Shown in pieces: positions 9,663 through 19,158 of a stretch of 64,000 bases of DNA (position 1 is the first letter of the stretch; every line of letters starts with the position of its first letter). Source of the DNA: Flavobacteriales bacterium (GTDB lineage Bacteria > Bacteroidota > Bacteroidia > Flavobacteriales_D > Sanyastnellaceae). The stretch spans positions 35,416-99,415 of the forward strand of contig JAQWFN010000123.1 in NCBI GenBank assembly GCA_029238785.1, in the 5' to 3' direction. The notes beneath the pieces are model-generated. The model did not search any database. It was not told where the DNA came from and worked only from the letters and a program-made list of their open reading frames with translations. Made by a program: the position numbers and the translations under genes.

Positions 9663-9763
9663 GATCAGAATATTATAACTTGCTATTACTGATAAACTAT
9701 TGTACTTTTTAGCATCTTTGCCGAAACACTTTACGAAATACCCTATTTCCTAAACAATTAAAC

Positions 9764-10159
9764 ATGAACAAATCCGCTCAACGTTCGAAGTTCTGGTTAA
9801 ACCTTTTTTTTCTCATCGCATTATTTGTGGGACTTACAGGAGATGCCATAGCTCAATCTGCTTCTGAAGCACAAACAATTTACATCAATCTTAATGGATT
9901 AAGCACTGACGATTATGCCGTGCTTGTTAAGGCTTGCCGCGAAAACAGCAGCTTTGATCTCACTCAAGCTTGTGTTCCCGTTGGCTTACTTGAATTTAAA
10001 GCGGCGGAAAACAACTCAAATACCTTGGCTGAGAATTTTGCTGCCATTAAAGCATTAATTTCTGCTAAGACCGGAAAGAATAACGCTGAATTGCTAGCAG
10101 ATTTCAATGCCGAAACCTTTTTGAACAGCTGTAAAGCGTTCAGAAATGGATCTCACTAA
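9764..10159 (+). CDS. Small exported protein of unknown function preceding the SprB-like adhesin
   Basis: 131 residues with a clear signal peptide (residues 1-31, cleaved after GDAIAQ or nearby). The mature chain of about 100 residues is predicted helical, with three Cys (in VKACRENSS, TQACVPVG and NSCKAF) and no motif I recognise. There is no T9SS C-terminal signal, so it probably stays in the periplasm or outer membrane. It lies 31 bases upstream of the giant adhesin gene, in the same direction, and the following PorP and PorE-like genes complete a likely operon, so a role in export or anchoring of the adhesin is plausible but unproven. A 7-of-8 -7 box (CATCTTTG, 9713-9720) lies upstream. 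Confidence 0.7.
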   Translation: MNKSAQRSKFWLNLFFLIALFVGLTGDAIAQSASEAQTIYINLNGLSTDDYAVLVKACRENSSFDLTQACVPVGLLEFKAAENNSNTLAENFAAIKALISAKTGKNNAELLADFNAETFLNSCKAFRNGSH

Positions 10160-10190
10160 TTAGCACCCAACACTTATCAAAATAACATCT

Positions 10191-13100
10191 ATGAGGTCAC
10201 TGACATCATATCGCATCCTTTTGATGCTCTGTATAATTTTTATCGCCGGAACAACAAAAGCTCAGTTAACACTGGATTACTCGCTCACACCAGACCAAAT
10301 TGCTCAAAACTTGGTTGGTGATGGGGTTGAGATTTTTAATGCTCAACTTACCGCGGCAGACTCAAGCTACGCTTACTACACCTCGAACAATACCGAGATC
10401 GGAACAAGCGAAGGTGTTCTACTTACCACAGGTAGAGCATGGAATGCTGTTGGTCCGAATGACGAGACCGGTCTTCCCGACTTGGACGGAACCACCTGTT
10501 TGAACTGCAACCTTTACGACAACTTCTTCCCTGGAGACCCAACTTTGACAACTGCCAATGGTGGTTTGACAACTTGGGATGCATGTAAACTGCAATTCGA
10601 CATCGTTCCTCAGGGTGATAGCATCAAGTTTGATTTCGTCTTTGCTAGTGAGGAATACCTCGAATGGGTAGGTTCTCCATTTAACGACATTTTTGGATTC
10701 TTCATTACTGGCCCTGGTATTGGAACTCAAGTAAACATTGCTTTGATTCCGGGTACATCACAGCCGGTTGCTATCAACAACGTCAACAACATCGACAATA
10801 CCAGCTTTTTCTACAACAATCAGAACCCACTTGGGCAAGGTGTTCAGTATGATGGATTCACCATTGGACTTCAAGCACAAGTTGGTAACGTTATTCCTTG
10901 TGAGACTTACACATTGGAGTTGATCATTGCTGATGGTTCTGACCGTTTGTATGACAGTGCTGTATTTGTTTCGAAAATTGAATCCAACCCTATTGCTGTT
11001 CTCACCAGTACTGCTGGTGGTACAGATTACATGATTGAAGGTTGTAACAATGGAACAGTCACCTTTGAAAGTGGTGTTGTACAGGCCAATCCTTTGGATG
11101 TTAGTTTCACAATTGCGGGAGATGCTGAATTTGGAGTGGATTACACGACTTCACCGGACTTGACTCCGTTTTACGATGCGCTGAACGACATTTACACCCT
11201 TACCATCCCGGCGGGAGAGACCAGTTTCAGTGTAGACATTCTTACAGTCAATGATGGACTAGGTGAAGGAACCGAGTTTATTTCAGTTCAATTGGTAGAT
11301 CAACTTTGCGATGGTCTGGATTTTCAGAGTTCAGTAGATTTCGCCATTGAAGAAGAACTGGTAGTTACTCTTGCGCCAGCAGCAGCAACGATATGCTCTG
11401 GACTATGCGTACAATTGTTAGGCACAGCCGAAACTAATGGCGATGGTGACTTCACTTGGAGCCCCACACTTGGATTAAACAATCCTAACAGCCTCAGCCC
11501 TGAAGCTTGCCCAACAGTTACTACGACTTACACATTAACAAGCACACTTGCTTCTTGTGTTGCTTCAGCATCGAGCACAATCACTGTTACCAATCCAAGC
11601 ATTAGCTTTGATGTTAGCGGTGTTACTTGCCAAGAAGGAAATAATGGAGAGATTGATATTACCGTAGGAGACGCAACGGCTCCTTTAACTTTTGAATGGA
11701 CTCAAGACGGTGCTTTCTTCTCAGATCAGGAAGATTTATTTAATGTTCCAACGGGAGAATATTGCGTAACAGTTACGGATGCTTTGGGTTGTACATCAAC
11801 AGAATGCGTAGCTGTTGTTGAAGTGAATTTATTGACCATTGCCGATGTGAATTTCAGCGATTACACTTGCTTCCCAATTTCTTGTAATGGCGCTTGTGAT
11901 GGTTCTATTGCACTGAACATTGAGGGAGGTATTGCTCCTTACACAACAAGCATTGACGGTGTAGACCAAATAGGTGATGCTCCTGTATTCAATGATTTGT
12001 GCGCTGGAACTTATGATGTGACTATTATTGATGCAATTGGTTGTGAAATCACGGCTCAATACACACTTGAAGAACCTGAAATTTTGGAAATTCAAGTAGA
12101 CGGAACCACTGATGTACTTTGTACTGGGGAAGAAACTGGTATAATTACCGTTACAACCACAGGTGGATGCCCGTTCTACACCTACAGCTGGAGTCATGAC
12201 CCTAACTTGACTTCGCCTTTGGCGACCTCTTTGCCCGCGGGCGACTTCACTGTAACAGTGACTGACGTGAATGGTTGTACATCAGTTCAATCGGTGACCA
12301 TTACGATTAGTGAACCAAGCGCACCGCTTGCTGTTGTGGTGGACAATGTTTCTTTATATCCTGGAGGATTTGGAGTTAGTTGTCCAGACGCAGAAGACGG
12401 AAGCATTGATATTTCTACATCTGGAGGGACTCCTCCCTACTTAGTAACATGGATTCACGATCAAAGTGGAACAACTTACATCGGGCTAGAAGACTTGAGC
12501 AACTTGCCTTGTGGAATTTATGAGTTGACTGTAACAGACGATAATGGATGTGTTGTTACAGATGAAGTAGAAATTACTTGTGTTCCGGCGTGGGATATTC
12601 AAGTAAGCACTGTTCCTAACCCATGTGGAGATCCTTTAGCTGCTTTGGGTGAAATCGAGGTGATTGCTGGAGGTGCTCATGGAGGTCCTTTTACTTTTGA
12701 TTGGACCGGCGGACCAAGCTGTCCGTGTACAGGACCTAATCTCACCAATTTAATCTCTGGTGATTACTTTTTGACCCTTACAGATGTTGAAGGATGTTCC
12801 ACAGACCTTGTGATTAATATTGGTGAAAACGACCAGTTTACGGTGAACGAGACCATCACACCTGCTTCTTGTGGAGGTACTTGCGATGGTAGCATTGAAA
12901 TCGAAGTGGCCGGGGCTGTCGCTGATAGTTTCTCTTGGACTGGTCCTGATGGCTTTGTATCAAGTGATGAAGACATCTTTGACTTGTGCGCTGGAAGCTA
13001 TGTGGTAACTGTTACTTCTGGCTTGTGCGAAGAACAATTTGTATACGTGGTAACTGAACCTACTCCAATTGATATCGATTTTGATGTGGTTGTTCCTCCA

Positions 13101-16082
13101 ATTTGTTTCGGACAGAACAATGGTTCAATCGATATCTCACTTAGTGGTGGTACTGGCGTATTAACTGCAGTTTGGGAAGCCCAGCCTGAGTGTTTCTTCC
13201 CTGAAACCACCGGTACAAGCATTTCTAACCTGTTTGAGTGCACTTATGTGGTTCAAGTTACTGATGCTGATGGATGTGTTGTTACTGACAGCCTCTTCTT
13301 GGACGCACCACAAGTGATGGACATCTTTGTTTCAGTTTCTGATTTTGGTGGTGACTTTAATGTTTCTTGTAACGGTGCGAATGATGGTGCTATTTCTGTG
13401 AGTATTGAAGGCGGAACACCTGATTGTACAACCTTTGCTCCTGAGTGTTACAATTATGACTGGACCAGCTGTGACCCGGTTAATATTCCTGGTATATCAC
13501 AACAGACTGATTTACCAGCAGGGAGCTATTGCGTTGTAGTTACCGATGTAAATGGTTGTGTTGCTACTACTGAAATCGACCTTGAAGAACCAGAACCAAT
13601 TGAAAGTTCAGGAGCAGTTAGTGATTACAATGGATTTGAAATTAGCTGTAACGGACTTTGTGATGGGTGGATATCACCAAACATCACAGGAGGAAATGGA
13701 AATTACGTTCTTTATCAGTGGATTACTGGAGATATTGGTGACAACCTTGCTGATGCAGATACCTTGTTTAACCTTTGCCCAGGCACTTACGAATTGCGTG
13801 TTGTAGATCAACAAGACTGTGAAAACACCATCCTTTTTGAATTGCAGGAACCAGATGCTTTAGAACTCAGCATTGATAACATCACACCAGTTAGTTGTTA
13901 CGACTATAGCGATGGATCTATTGCTGTTTCAGGAAACGGTGGAACGGGAGTGTATACCTTCGATTGGAACAACGGAGATTTTGCAGGAAACGTGCTTGCT
14001 GGTATTCCTGGTGGGCTCTATGACTTGGAGATGACCGACACAAACGGTTGTATCCTTGAAGAATCCGTTGTGGTTTTTGAACCAGACACCTTCATTGTTA
14101 ACTTGACTGTTCCTATTTTAAATGGAAGTGATTTTGTTATCCCATGTGTTGGCGACTCAAGCGGGGCTATTTTTACTATCATTCAAGGTGGCCTTCCTAA
14201 CTTTGACATTGTGTGGACAGGGGCTGGAATCGAAAACCCAAATGATTTGAATCAAGTTGAACTTCCTGCTGGTGTTTATGATATTACCGTTACAGATAGT
14301 GATGGCTGTATCGCTACTGCTTCTGCGGAAATAACCGAACCAGATGAAGCTCTTGAAGTAAGCGCCATTGTTTCATTATATCCAAGTGGTGAAGAAATCT
14401 CTTGCTTTGGTTCTTGTGATGGTAGTATTGACTTGACTGTAAACGGAGGAGTTGGCCCTTACACCTTCCTTTGGGAGTTGGATAATCTTGGCGATACTTT
14501 GAGCATTGCTGAAGATCAATTTGATTTGTGTGAAGGCTTTTATGAAGTTTTGGTGAGTGATGCGAATGGATGTGACACCCTTCTTCAATTCAACATTCAA
14601 CAACCTACACAAATCATGTCTAATGCAGTGCTTTCGGACTTCAACGGTTTCAACACTTCTTGTCCTGAAGCTTGCGACGCTTCGATTACGGCTAGCCCAA
14701 CAGGAGGAACTCCTGGCTACACTATTCTATGGACAGTTAATGATACCCCAGTAGGTGGAGGAGAAACTCTTCTTGGTTTATGCGCTGGAGATGTTGTAAG
14801 CTTGCTCATCACTGATGATGTAGACTGCAGTATAGAAGAAATCTTCGTTATTACGGGTCCAGAACCTATTCAAGCAAATGAAAGTGTCACCAACATTTCT
14901 TGTGATGGCCTTACACTGGGAAGTATTGACTTAGCTACAAGCGGTGGAACTGGTGATTACACTTACACTTGGACACCTGATTTTGGTAATGTTTCAAGCA
15001 TCTCTGATTTGAGTGCTGGTGAATACTGTGTGAATATCGAGGATAGCAATGGATGCTTTATAGATGAGTGCTTTACCATTATTGAACCAACCCCAATTGA
15101 GGGTACCGGAACGTCAAGCGCCGCAAACTGTGGTTTGTGCGACGGAAGTATAGACTTGTTGTTAACAGCTATTGATGCTCCTTTTACAGTTGTATGGACT
15201 GGACCAACAGTAATCGCTAATGACGAAACTAACCCTGTTGACTTGTGCGAAGGAACCTATACAGCCATCATCACTGATGCTAATGGTTGCTCTGCTGTGA
15301 TTGAACTTGATGTGAATGGTACGCAAGCATTAACTGCTGATGCTGAACTTGTTCAACCACTTTGTTATGGTGACTGCAACGGTAGTATCGATTTGAGTAT
15401 CGAGAATGCCAACGGAGATGTCACTATTGTTTGGAGTGATGCTGAAGGAAACGTGATTAGCAATGACACAAGCATCGATGGTATTTGCCAAGGATCGTTT
15501 AGTGTGGTAATTACAGATGAGCTTGGTTGTGAGATTACTGAAAGCTACAGCATCATCGAGCCAGATTCAATTTCAATCTTTGGAACAAGCCCATTGTATT
15601 CGAATGGATTTAATGTTTCTGATTTCGACGGAAACAATGGAAGCATAGAAACAGATATTTCTGGAGGAACCCCTGATTACGAAATCATGTGGACCGGTCC
15701 GAGCATGATCGAAGACGGTGAAGCAATGCCTAGTGGTTTAACAGCAGGCAGCTACGTCATCAGCATTACTGATGCCAATGGTTGTATGAAAGACAGTACC
15801 ATTATTTTAACTCAGCCTGACGATTTAGCTTTACCAACAGGACTTTCTCCGAACAACGATGGCGCTAACGATGCTTATGTGATTTTAGGCGTATCTGAAC
15901 ACCCAGACAATACCTTTGTGGTCTTTAACAGATGGGGAAATATCGTTTACGAAAAGAACAATTATAACAACGAATGGACCGGCACCAATACCGATGGAGA
16001 AGAGTTACCTGACGGGACTTACTTTGTGGTATTCACCGCTGGAGATCGTGAGTTTGCTACTTACGTAGACTTAAGAAGATAA
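10191..16082 (+). CDS. Giant SprB-like surface adhesin with type B T9SS signal
   Basis: 1963 residues. Order: signal peptide 1-24; a choice-of-anchor L domain about 25-270 (TGRAWNAVGPND, FVFASEEYLEWV, FNDIFGFFITGPG); a Calx-beta-like domain about 275-385 (EFGVDYTT, IPAGETSFSVDI); an Ig/PKD-like domain about 390-470; about 17 SprB-type repeats of about 83 residues at 471-1880, each with a pattern SCxGxCDGSI, GGxPPYxxxW, LCAGxYxVTVTDxNGC and a closing EPxxL; then a gliding-motility-associated type B sorting domain 1881-1963 starting LSPNNDGANDAY and containing FNRWGNIVYE. SprB in Flavobacterium johnsoniae is a motile adhesin. Type B substrates need PorP/SprF-like partners, and such a gene follows directly. 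No gliding core genes are in the window, so adhesion is more certain than motility. Confidence 0.92.
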   Translation: MRSLTSYRILLMLCIIFIAGTTKAQLTLDYSLTPDQIAQNLVGDGVEIFNAQLTAADSSYAYYTSNNTEIGTSEGVLLTTGRAWNAVGPNDETGLPDLDGTTCLNCNLYDNFFPGDPTLTTANGGLTTWDACKLQFDIVPQGDSIKFDFVFASEEYLEWVGSPFNDIFGFFITGPGIGTQVNIALIPGTSQPVAINNVNNIDNTSFFYNNQNPLGQGVQYDGFTIGLQAQVGNVIPCETYTLELIIADGSDRLYDSAVFVSKIESNPIAVLTSTAGGTDYMIEGCNNGTVTFESGVVQANPLDVSFTIAGDAEFGVDYTTSPDLTPFYDALNDIYTLTIPAGETSFSVDILTVNDGLGEGTEFISVQLVDQLCDGLDFQSSVDFAIEEELVVTLAPAAATICSGLCVQLLGTAETNGDGDFTWSPTLGLNNPNSLSPEACPTVTTTYTLTSTLASCVASASSTITVTNPSISFDVSGVTCQEGNNGEIDITVGDATAPLTFEWTQDGAFFSDQEDLFNVPTGEYCVTVTDALGCTSTECVAVVEVNLLTIADVNFSDYTCFPISCNGACDGSIALNIEGGIAPYTTSIDGVDQIGDAPVFNDLCAGTYDVTIIDAIGCEITAQYTLEEPEILEIQVDGTTDVLCTGEETGIITVTTTGGCPFYTYSWSHDPNLTSPLATSLPAGDFTVTVTDVNGCTSVQSVTITISEPSAPLAVVVDNVSLYPGGFGVSCPDAEDGSIDISTSGGTPPYLVTWIHDQSGTTYIGLEDLSNLPCGIYELTVTDDNGCVVTDEVEITCVPAWDIQVSTVPNPCGDPLAALGEIEVIAGGAHGGPFTFDWTGGPSCPCTGPNLTNLISGDYFLTLTDVEGCSTDLVINIGENDQFTVNETITPASCGGTCDGSIEIEVAGAVADSFSWTGPDGFVSSDEDIFDLCAGSYVVTVTSGLCEEQFVYVVTEPTPIDIDFDVVVPPICFGQNNGSIDISLSGGTGVLTAVWEAQPECFFPETTGTSISNLFECTYVVQVTDADGCVVTDSLFLDAPQVMDIFVSVSDFGGDFNVSCNGANDGAISVSIEGGTPDCTTFAPECYNYDWTSCDPVNIPGISQQTDLPAGSYCVVVTDVNGCVATTEIDLEEPEPIESSGAVSDYNGFEISCNGLCDGWISPNITGGNGNYVLYQWITGDIGDNLADADTLFNLCPGTYELRVVDQQDCENTILFELQEPDALELSIDNITPVSCYDYSDGSIAVSGNGGTGVYTFDWNNGDFAGNVLAGIPGGLYDLEMTDTNGCILEESVVVFEPDTFIVNLTVPILNGSDFVIPCVGDSSGAIFTIIQGGLPNFDIVWTGAGIENPNDLNQVELPAGVYDITVTDSDGCIATASAEITEPDEALEVSAIVSLYPSGEEISCFGSCDGSIDLTVNGGVGPYTFLWELDNLGDTLSIAEDQFDLCEGFYEVLVSDANGCDTLLQFNIQQPTQIMSNAVLSDFNGFNTSCPEACDASITASPTGGTPGYTILWTVNDTPVGGGETLLGLCAGDVVSLLITDDVDCSIEEIFVITGPEPIQANESVTNISCDGLTLGSIDLATSGGTGDYTYTWTPDFGNVSSISDLSAGEYCVNIEDSNGCFIDECFTIIEPTPIEGTGTSSAANCGLCDGSIDLLLTAIDAPFTVVWTGPTVIANDETNPVDLCEGTYTAIITDANGCSAVIELDVNGTQALTADAELVQPLCYGDCNGSIDLSIENANGDVTIVWSDAEGNVISNDTSIDGICQGSFSVVITDELGCEITESYSIIEPDSISIFGTSPLYSNGFNVSDFDGNNGSIETDISGGTPDYEIMWTGPSMIEDGEAMPSGLTAGSYVISITDANGCMKDSTIILTQPDDLALPTGLSPNNDGANDAYVILGVSEHPDNTFVVFNRWGNIVYEKNNYNNEWTGTNTDGEELPDGTYFVVFTAGDREFATYVDLRR
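11601..15830 (+). repeat. About 17 tandem SprB-like protein repeats
   Basis: In-frame units of about 250 bases (about 83 residues). At DNA level the units have diverged well beyond recognition of identity; the repeat is visible in protein, mostly through SCxGxCDGSI, GGT, W and TDxNGC. The last unit has lost the first Cys pair (SDFDGNNGSI). Cys pairs in most units suggest disulfides outside the cell. Confidence 0.85.
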
Positions 16083-16103
16083 ATCAAGTTTGAAAACAAG
16101 ATC

Positions 16104-17027
16104 ATGAAAAAATATATTTTCCTTTTTGTTCTGATGTGCTTGAGCGGAATTACTTTCGCCCAACAAGAGCTGCAAGTGAGTCAGTACATGTTCAATGGCA
16201 TGTTACTGAATCCTGCTTATGCTGGCACACACGACTATTTTGGCGCAACACTCTTGCACCGATCTCAGTGGGTTAACCTTGACGGCGCTCCAACAACGCA
16301 AGTATTTGCTATTGACGGACCAATTGCTAACAAACGCATGGGAGTTGGGCTTGTAGTGAGTAACGATCAAATTGGGATTACCTCTCAATTAGATGTTGCC
16401 GCTAACTTTGCCTACCACTTGCCTTTAGGACCAGGAAGTTTGTCTTTCGGTATTAAAGCTGGTATTGCTATGTATAGCGCAGATCTTGGCGATGTAACCA
16501 TTTGGGACAATAACGACGCGGTTTACAATCAAAACAGCATCCAAAACGAAATGATCACGAAGTTTGGTTTTGGAACTTACTACCATACGGAGAAGTTTTA
16601 TGCAGGAATCTCTATCCCAATGATTTATTCTTTGGACGACAACATTCTTCCTGAGATTACAAATCAAGACAACTACTTTACTCAACACTACTACGCTAAT
16701 GTTGGTGGGGTAATTGATTTAGGTCCGGCCCTTGCCTTCAAACCTTCAACCTTGATTAAATTCTTACCTGGAGCACCAATTGAATTGGACCTTAATGCTA
16801 ACTTCTTGCTTTATGAGCGACTGTGGTTAGGTTTAGGTTATAGAACGCAAGATGCGATGATTGGGATGATTGAATACAACATCTCTCCTCAATTGCGTAT
16901 TGGTTATGCTTACGATTACACTTTGACCGATATCCAGGATTATTCTGCTGGAAGTCATGAGATCATGATTGGTCTTGATTTTGGCAAAGACATTTCAATA
17001 AAAACTAGATCACCAAGATACTTCTAA
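16104..17027 (+). CDS. PorP/SprF family T9SS outer membrane protein
   Basis: 307 residues with a signal peptide (1-19, ending TFAQ) and the family's opening after cleavage: QYMFNGMLLNPAYAGTHDYF, followed by LLHRSQWVNLDGAPTTQ and a GVGLVVSNDQIG strand. The rest is a beta barrel with a closing RIGYAYDYTL and a final aromatic residue. PorP/SprF proteins bind type B substrates at the outer membrane and are needed for SprB secretion and attachment in F. johnsoniae. The gene lies 21 bases after the adhesin and 3 bases before the PorE-like gene, the common arrangement for a dedicated partner. Confidence 0.93.
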   Translation: MKKYIFLFVLMCLSGITFAQQELQVSQYMFNGMLLNPAYAGTHDYFGATLLHRSQWVNLDGAPTTQVFAIDGPIANKRMGVGLVVSNDQIGITSQLDVAANFAYHLPLGPGSLSFGIKAGIAMYSADLGDVTIWDNNDAVYNQNSIQNEMITKFGFGTYYHTEKFYAGISIPMIYSLDDNILPEITNQDNYFTQHYYANVGGVIDLGPALAFKPSTLIKFLPGAPIELDLNANFLLYERLWLGLGYRTQDAMIGMIEYNISPQLRIGYAYDYTLTDIQDYSAGSHEIMIGLDFGKDISIKTRSPRYF

Positions 17028-17030
17028 ACT

Positions 17031-19085
17031 ATGACCTCTACATTTAAACATCTTGCCATAGGTCTAGCCGTTTTGACTTTGGCCTCATGTGCTTCTTTGA
17101 ACATTAAAGAAGGCATCTCGGCGTATAAGGATTATGAGATGGATGACGCCATCACCCTTCTAGAAAAAGGACTGGACAAAAAAGAAGACGCTGAAGGAAG
17201 ACGGAGTTTAGCAGATGCTTACTTTCAAACCAATCAGTATGATTTAGCTATTGCACAATATGAACTTCTCGGTGTGAGCACTGCAGCCACAGACGAAGAT
17301 CGTATTGCTCATGGAAAAGCATTGATGGCCAGCGAACGCTATGAAGACGCTGAGAACATTTTTTCTGGGATTTTATCGAGAGACCCTTCGAATGAAATTG
17401 CACAGGCACTGAAATCATCTTGCAAACGCGTTAATGAGTTCAAACAAGATTCATCACTCTACGAAATCGCTCCTTTAATAATCTCAGGAGTTGATTTGGC
17501 TTATGCACCTGTGAAGTACAAAGAAGGAATCTTATTTACGGGGGAAAACGCTGTTAGTGGTCCTAAAGACAGCTACACCGGCCTAGCTTATACAGATTTA
17601 TTCTACGCTGCCAGAAGTGGTAATAATTTTAGTGCTGCGGAGCGTCTTGACGGAGTGAACCAGAAATATCATGATGGCATTGCTTGTATTAGTGCTGATG
17701 GAAACACCATGATCTTAACGCGAAGCCACTACAAACGCAAGAACGTTTTAGAGGGAAATGACGTCGAGGAAAGCACAACTCAATTGTATAGCAGCACTAA
17801 AGACGAAGCGGGCAATTGGACTGCACCAGAGGAATTAAGTATTAACGACCCTAATTTCATGTTTGCTCACCCTAGCTTGAGTGCCGATGGAAAAACGCTT
17901 TATTTCTCTTCTAACAAAGCCGGCGGTTTTGGTGGAATGGACATTTGGAAAGTGGAGCAACTTGAAACTGGTGAATGGGGAACGCCTATGAACTTAGGTT
18001 CAAGAATTAACAGCAAGGGCGATGAAGTATTCCCAAGCTTGAAATCTGCAGACAGCCTTTACTTTTCATCAGATGCACAACAAACCATTGGTGGCTTGGA
18101 CATCTTGTATAGTGTAAACAGAAACGGTGGATGGTCTGTGCCTACTCACCTTGCTTACCCATTAAACACATCACGTGATGATTTTGGGGTTCTTTTTGTT
18201 GATGGAATGAGCGGTTATCTTTCTAGTGATCGCAGTGGCATCGATAAGGTCTATGCCTTCCAAATCTTTGAACCGAGTGTTGTGATGAGTGGTGTTGTAA
18301 CTAAAAAAGGAAGTGTTGAGCCTTTGGACAATGCTAAAATCACCATCATCAACAAAACAGACGGAACAGAAACAGTTGTCATGTCTGATGAAGTTGGTAT
18401 GTTCGAAATGCCATTAATCACTGGTAAAAGTTACGAGGTGAAGGTGGAAAAGGAAGGTTACTTTAGCACTATCGACCAATTTGATACAAGAGATATCCAG
18501 TCAAATAAAATCATTGAACAGAATTTCGCTCTTCTTCCCTTGTCCAATGACGAGAATACTGCTGACGGAAGTGAGGAAGGTTCTGGAAATGATAAAAACG
18601 GTTCTGGCACTGATAATGGTAATGAAAGCGGTTCTGAAAGCGGTTCTGAAAACGGTTCTGGAAACGGTTCTGGAAACGGAGATAACAACGGCAACAATTC
18701 GAATGGAAACCAAACCGGCATCAACCAGAATAAGCCCTATGAGATCCCTAACATTAATTGGGATTACAACAAATATGATATCAGACCAGACGCAATTCCT
18801 TACTTGAACTACGTTGTGAAATTATTGAAAGACAATCCAGAATTGCGCATTGAAATTAGCTCTCATTGTGACTCTAGAGGTTCGGATGATTTCAACGATG
18901 CTTTATCTCAAAAACGTGCAAACGAAGTGGTAAAATACCTCGTAGCAAAAGGCGTAAAGCGAAGCATGCTCATCAGCAAAGGTTACGGAAAACGCCGTTT
19001 ATTGAACAAATGTGCTACCGGAGTTGAGTGCTCAGAAGCAGAACATCAAAAGAATAGAAGAACTGAGTTCCTTGTAATTCAGTAA
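17031..19085 (+). CDS. PorE-like OmpA-family lipoprotein (TPR, PD40 propeller, carboxypeptidase-regulatory-like, OmpA)
   Basis: 684 residues. Lipobox LASC with Cys at residue 20; TPR-like repeats about 28-150; WD40-like/PD40 blades about 190-415 (LSADGKTLYFSS, GGFGGMDIWK); a carboxypeptidase-regulatory-like beta domain about 420-500; a Gly/Ser/Asn/Glu linker about 510-560; and a C-terminal OmpA peptidoglycan-binding domain about 565-684 (IEISSHCDSRG, KRANEVVKYL). PorE, with this architecture, ties T9SS outer-membrane parts to peptidoglycan in Porphyromonas gingivalis and F. johnsoniae. In the usual OmpA motif GHTDxRG the start is SHCDSRG here, keeping the Asp and Arg. It ends the adhesin operon. 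Confidence 0.88.
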   Translation: MTSTFKHLAIGLAVLTLASCASLNIKEGISAYKDYEMDDAITLLEKGLDKKEDAEGRRSLADAYFQTNQYDLAIAQYELLGVSTAATDEDRIAHGKALMASERYEDAENIFSGILSRDPSNEIAQALKSSCKRVNEFKQDSSLYEIAPLIISGVDLAYAPVKYKEGILFTGENAVSGPKDSYTGLAYTDLFYAARSGNNFSAAERLDGVNQKYHDGIACISADGNTMILTRSHYKRKNVLEGNDVEESTTQLYSSTKDEAGNWTAPEELSINDPNFMFAHPSLSADGKTLYFSSNKAGGFGGMDIWKVEQLETGEWGTPMNLGSRINSKGDEVFPSLKSADSLYFSSDAQQTIGGLDILYSVNRNGGWSVPTHLAYPLNTSRDDFGVLFVDGMSGYLSSDRSGIDKVYAFQIFEPSVVMSGVVTKKGSVEPLDNAKITIINKTDGTETVVMSDEVGMFEMPLITGKSYEVKVEKEGYFSTIDQFDTRDIQSNKIIEQNFALLPLSNDENTADGSEEGSGNDKNGSGTDNGNESGSESGSENGSGNGSGNGDNNGNNSNGNQTGINQNKPYEIPNINWDYNKYDIRPDAIPYLNYVVKLLKDNPELRIEISSHCDSRGSDDFNDALSQKRANEVVKYLVAKGVKRSMLISKGYGKRRLLNKCATGVECSEAEHQKNRRTEFLVIQ
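18624..18680 (+). repeat. 12-bp tandem repeats coding for a Gly-Ser linker
   Basis: Nearly five units of a 12-base sequence (GAAAGCGGTTCT and variants with one or two changes) encode (E/G)(S/N)GS in the linker before the OmpA domain. Being a multiple of three, copy changes would alter linker length without shifting frame. Confidence 0.8.
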
Positions 19086-19097
19086 GCTTTGACTCAT

Positions 19098-19138
19098 TTA
19101 AAAAGGGCTACCTCAATTAAGAAGTAGCCCTTTTTTTT
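19098..19138. terminator. Bidirectional terminator between the PorE-like gene and the convergent 508-residue gene
   Basis: Arms AAAAGGGCTAC and GTAGCCCTTTT pair perfectly around a short loop. The plus-strand tail is eight T; the minus-strand reading also ends in a T run. It lies between two convergent stop codons (19085 and 19159). Confidence 0.85.
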
Positions 19139-19158
19139 GTCGAATAATTTTACTCCTA

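Noticed and set aside
11601..15830. Repeat array considered as a CRISPR or mobile element
   Set aside because: The repeats are long in-frame protein modules with diverged DNA, not short identical units with spacers.
18458..18807. Open frames on both strands across the PorE-like linker
   Set aside because: They arise from the 12-bp repeat, which stays open in several frames.
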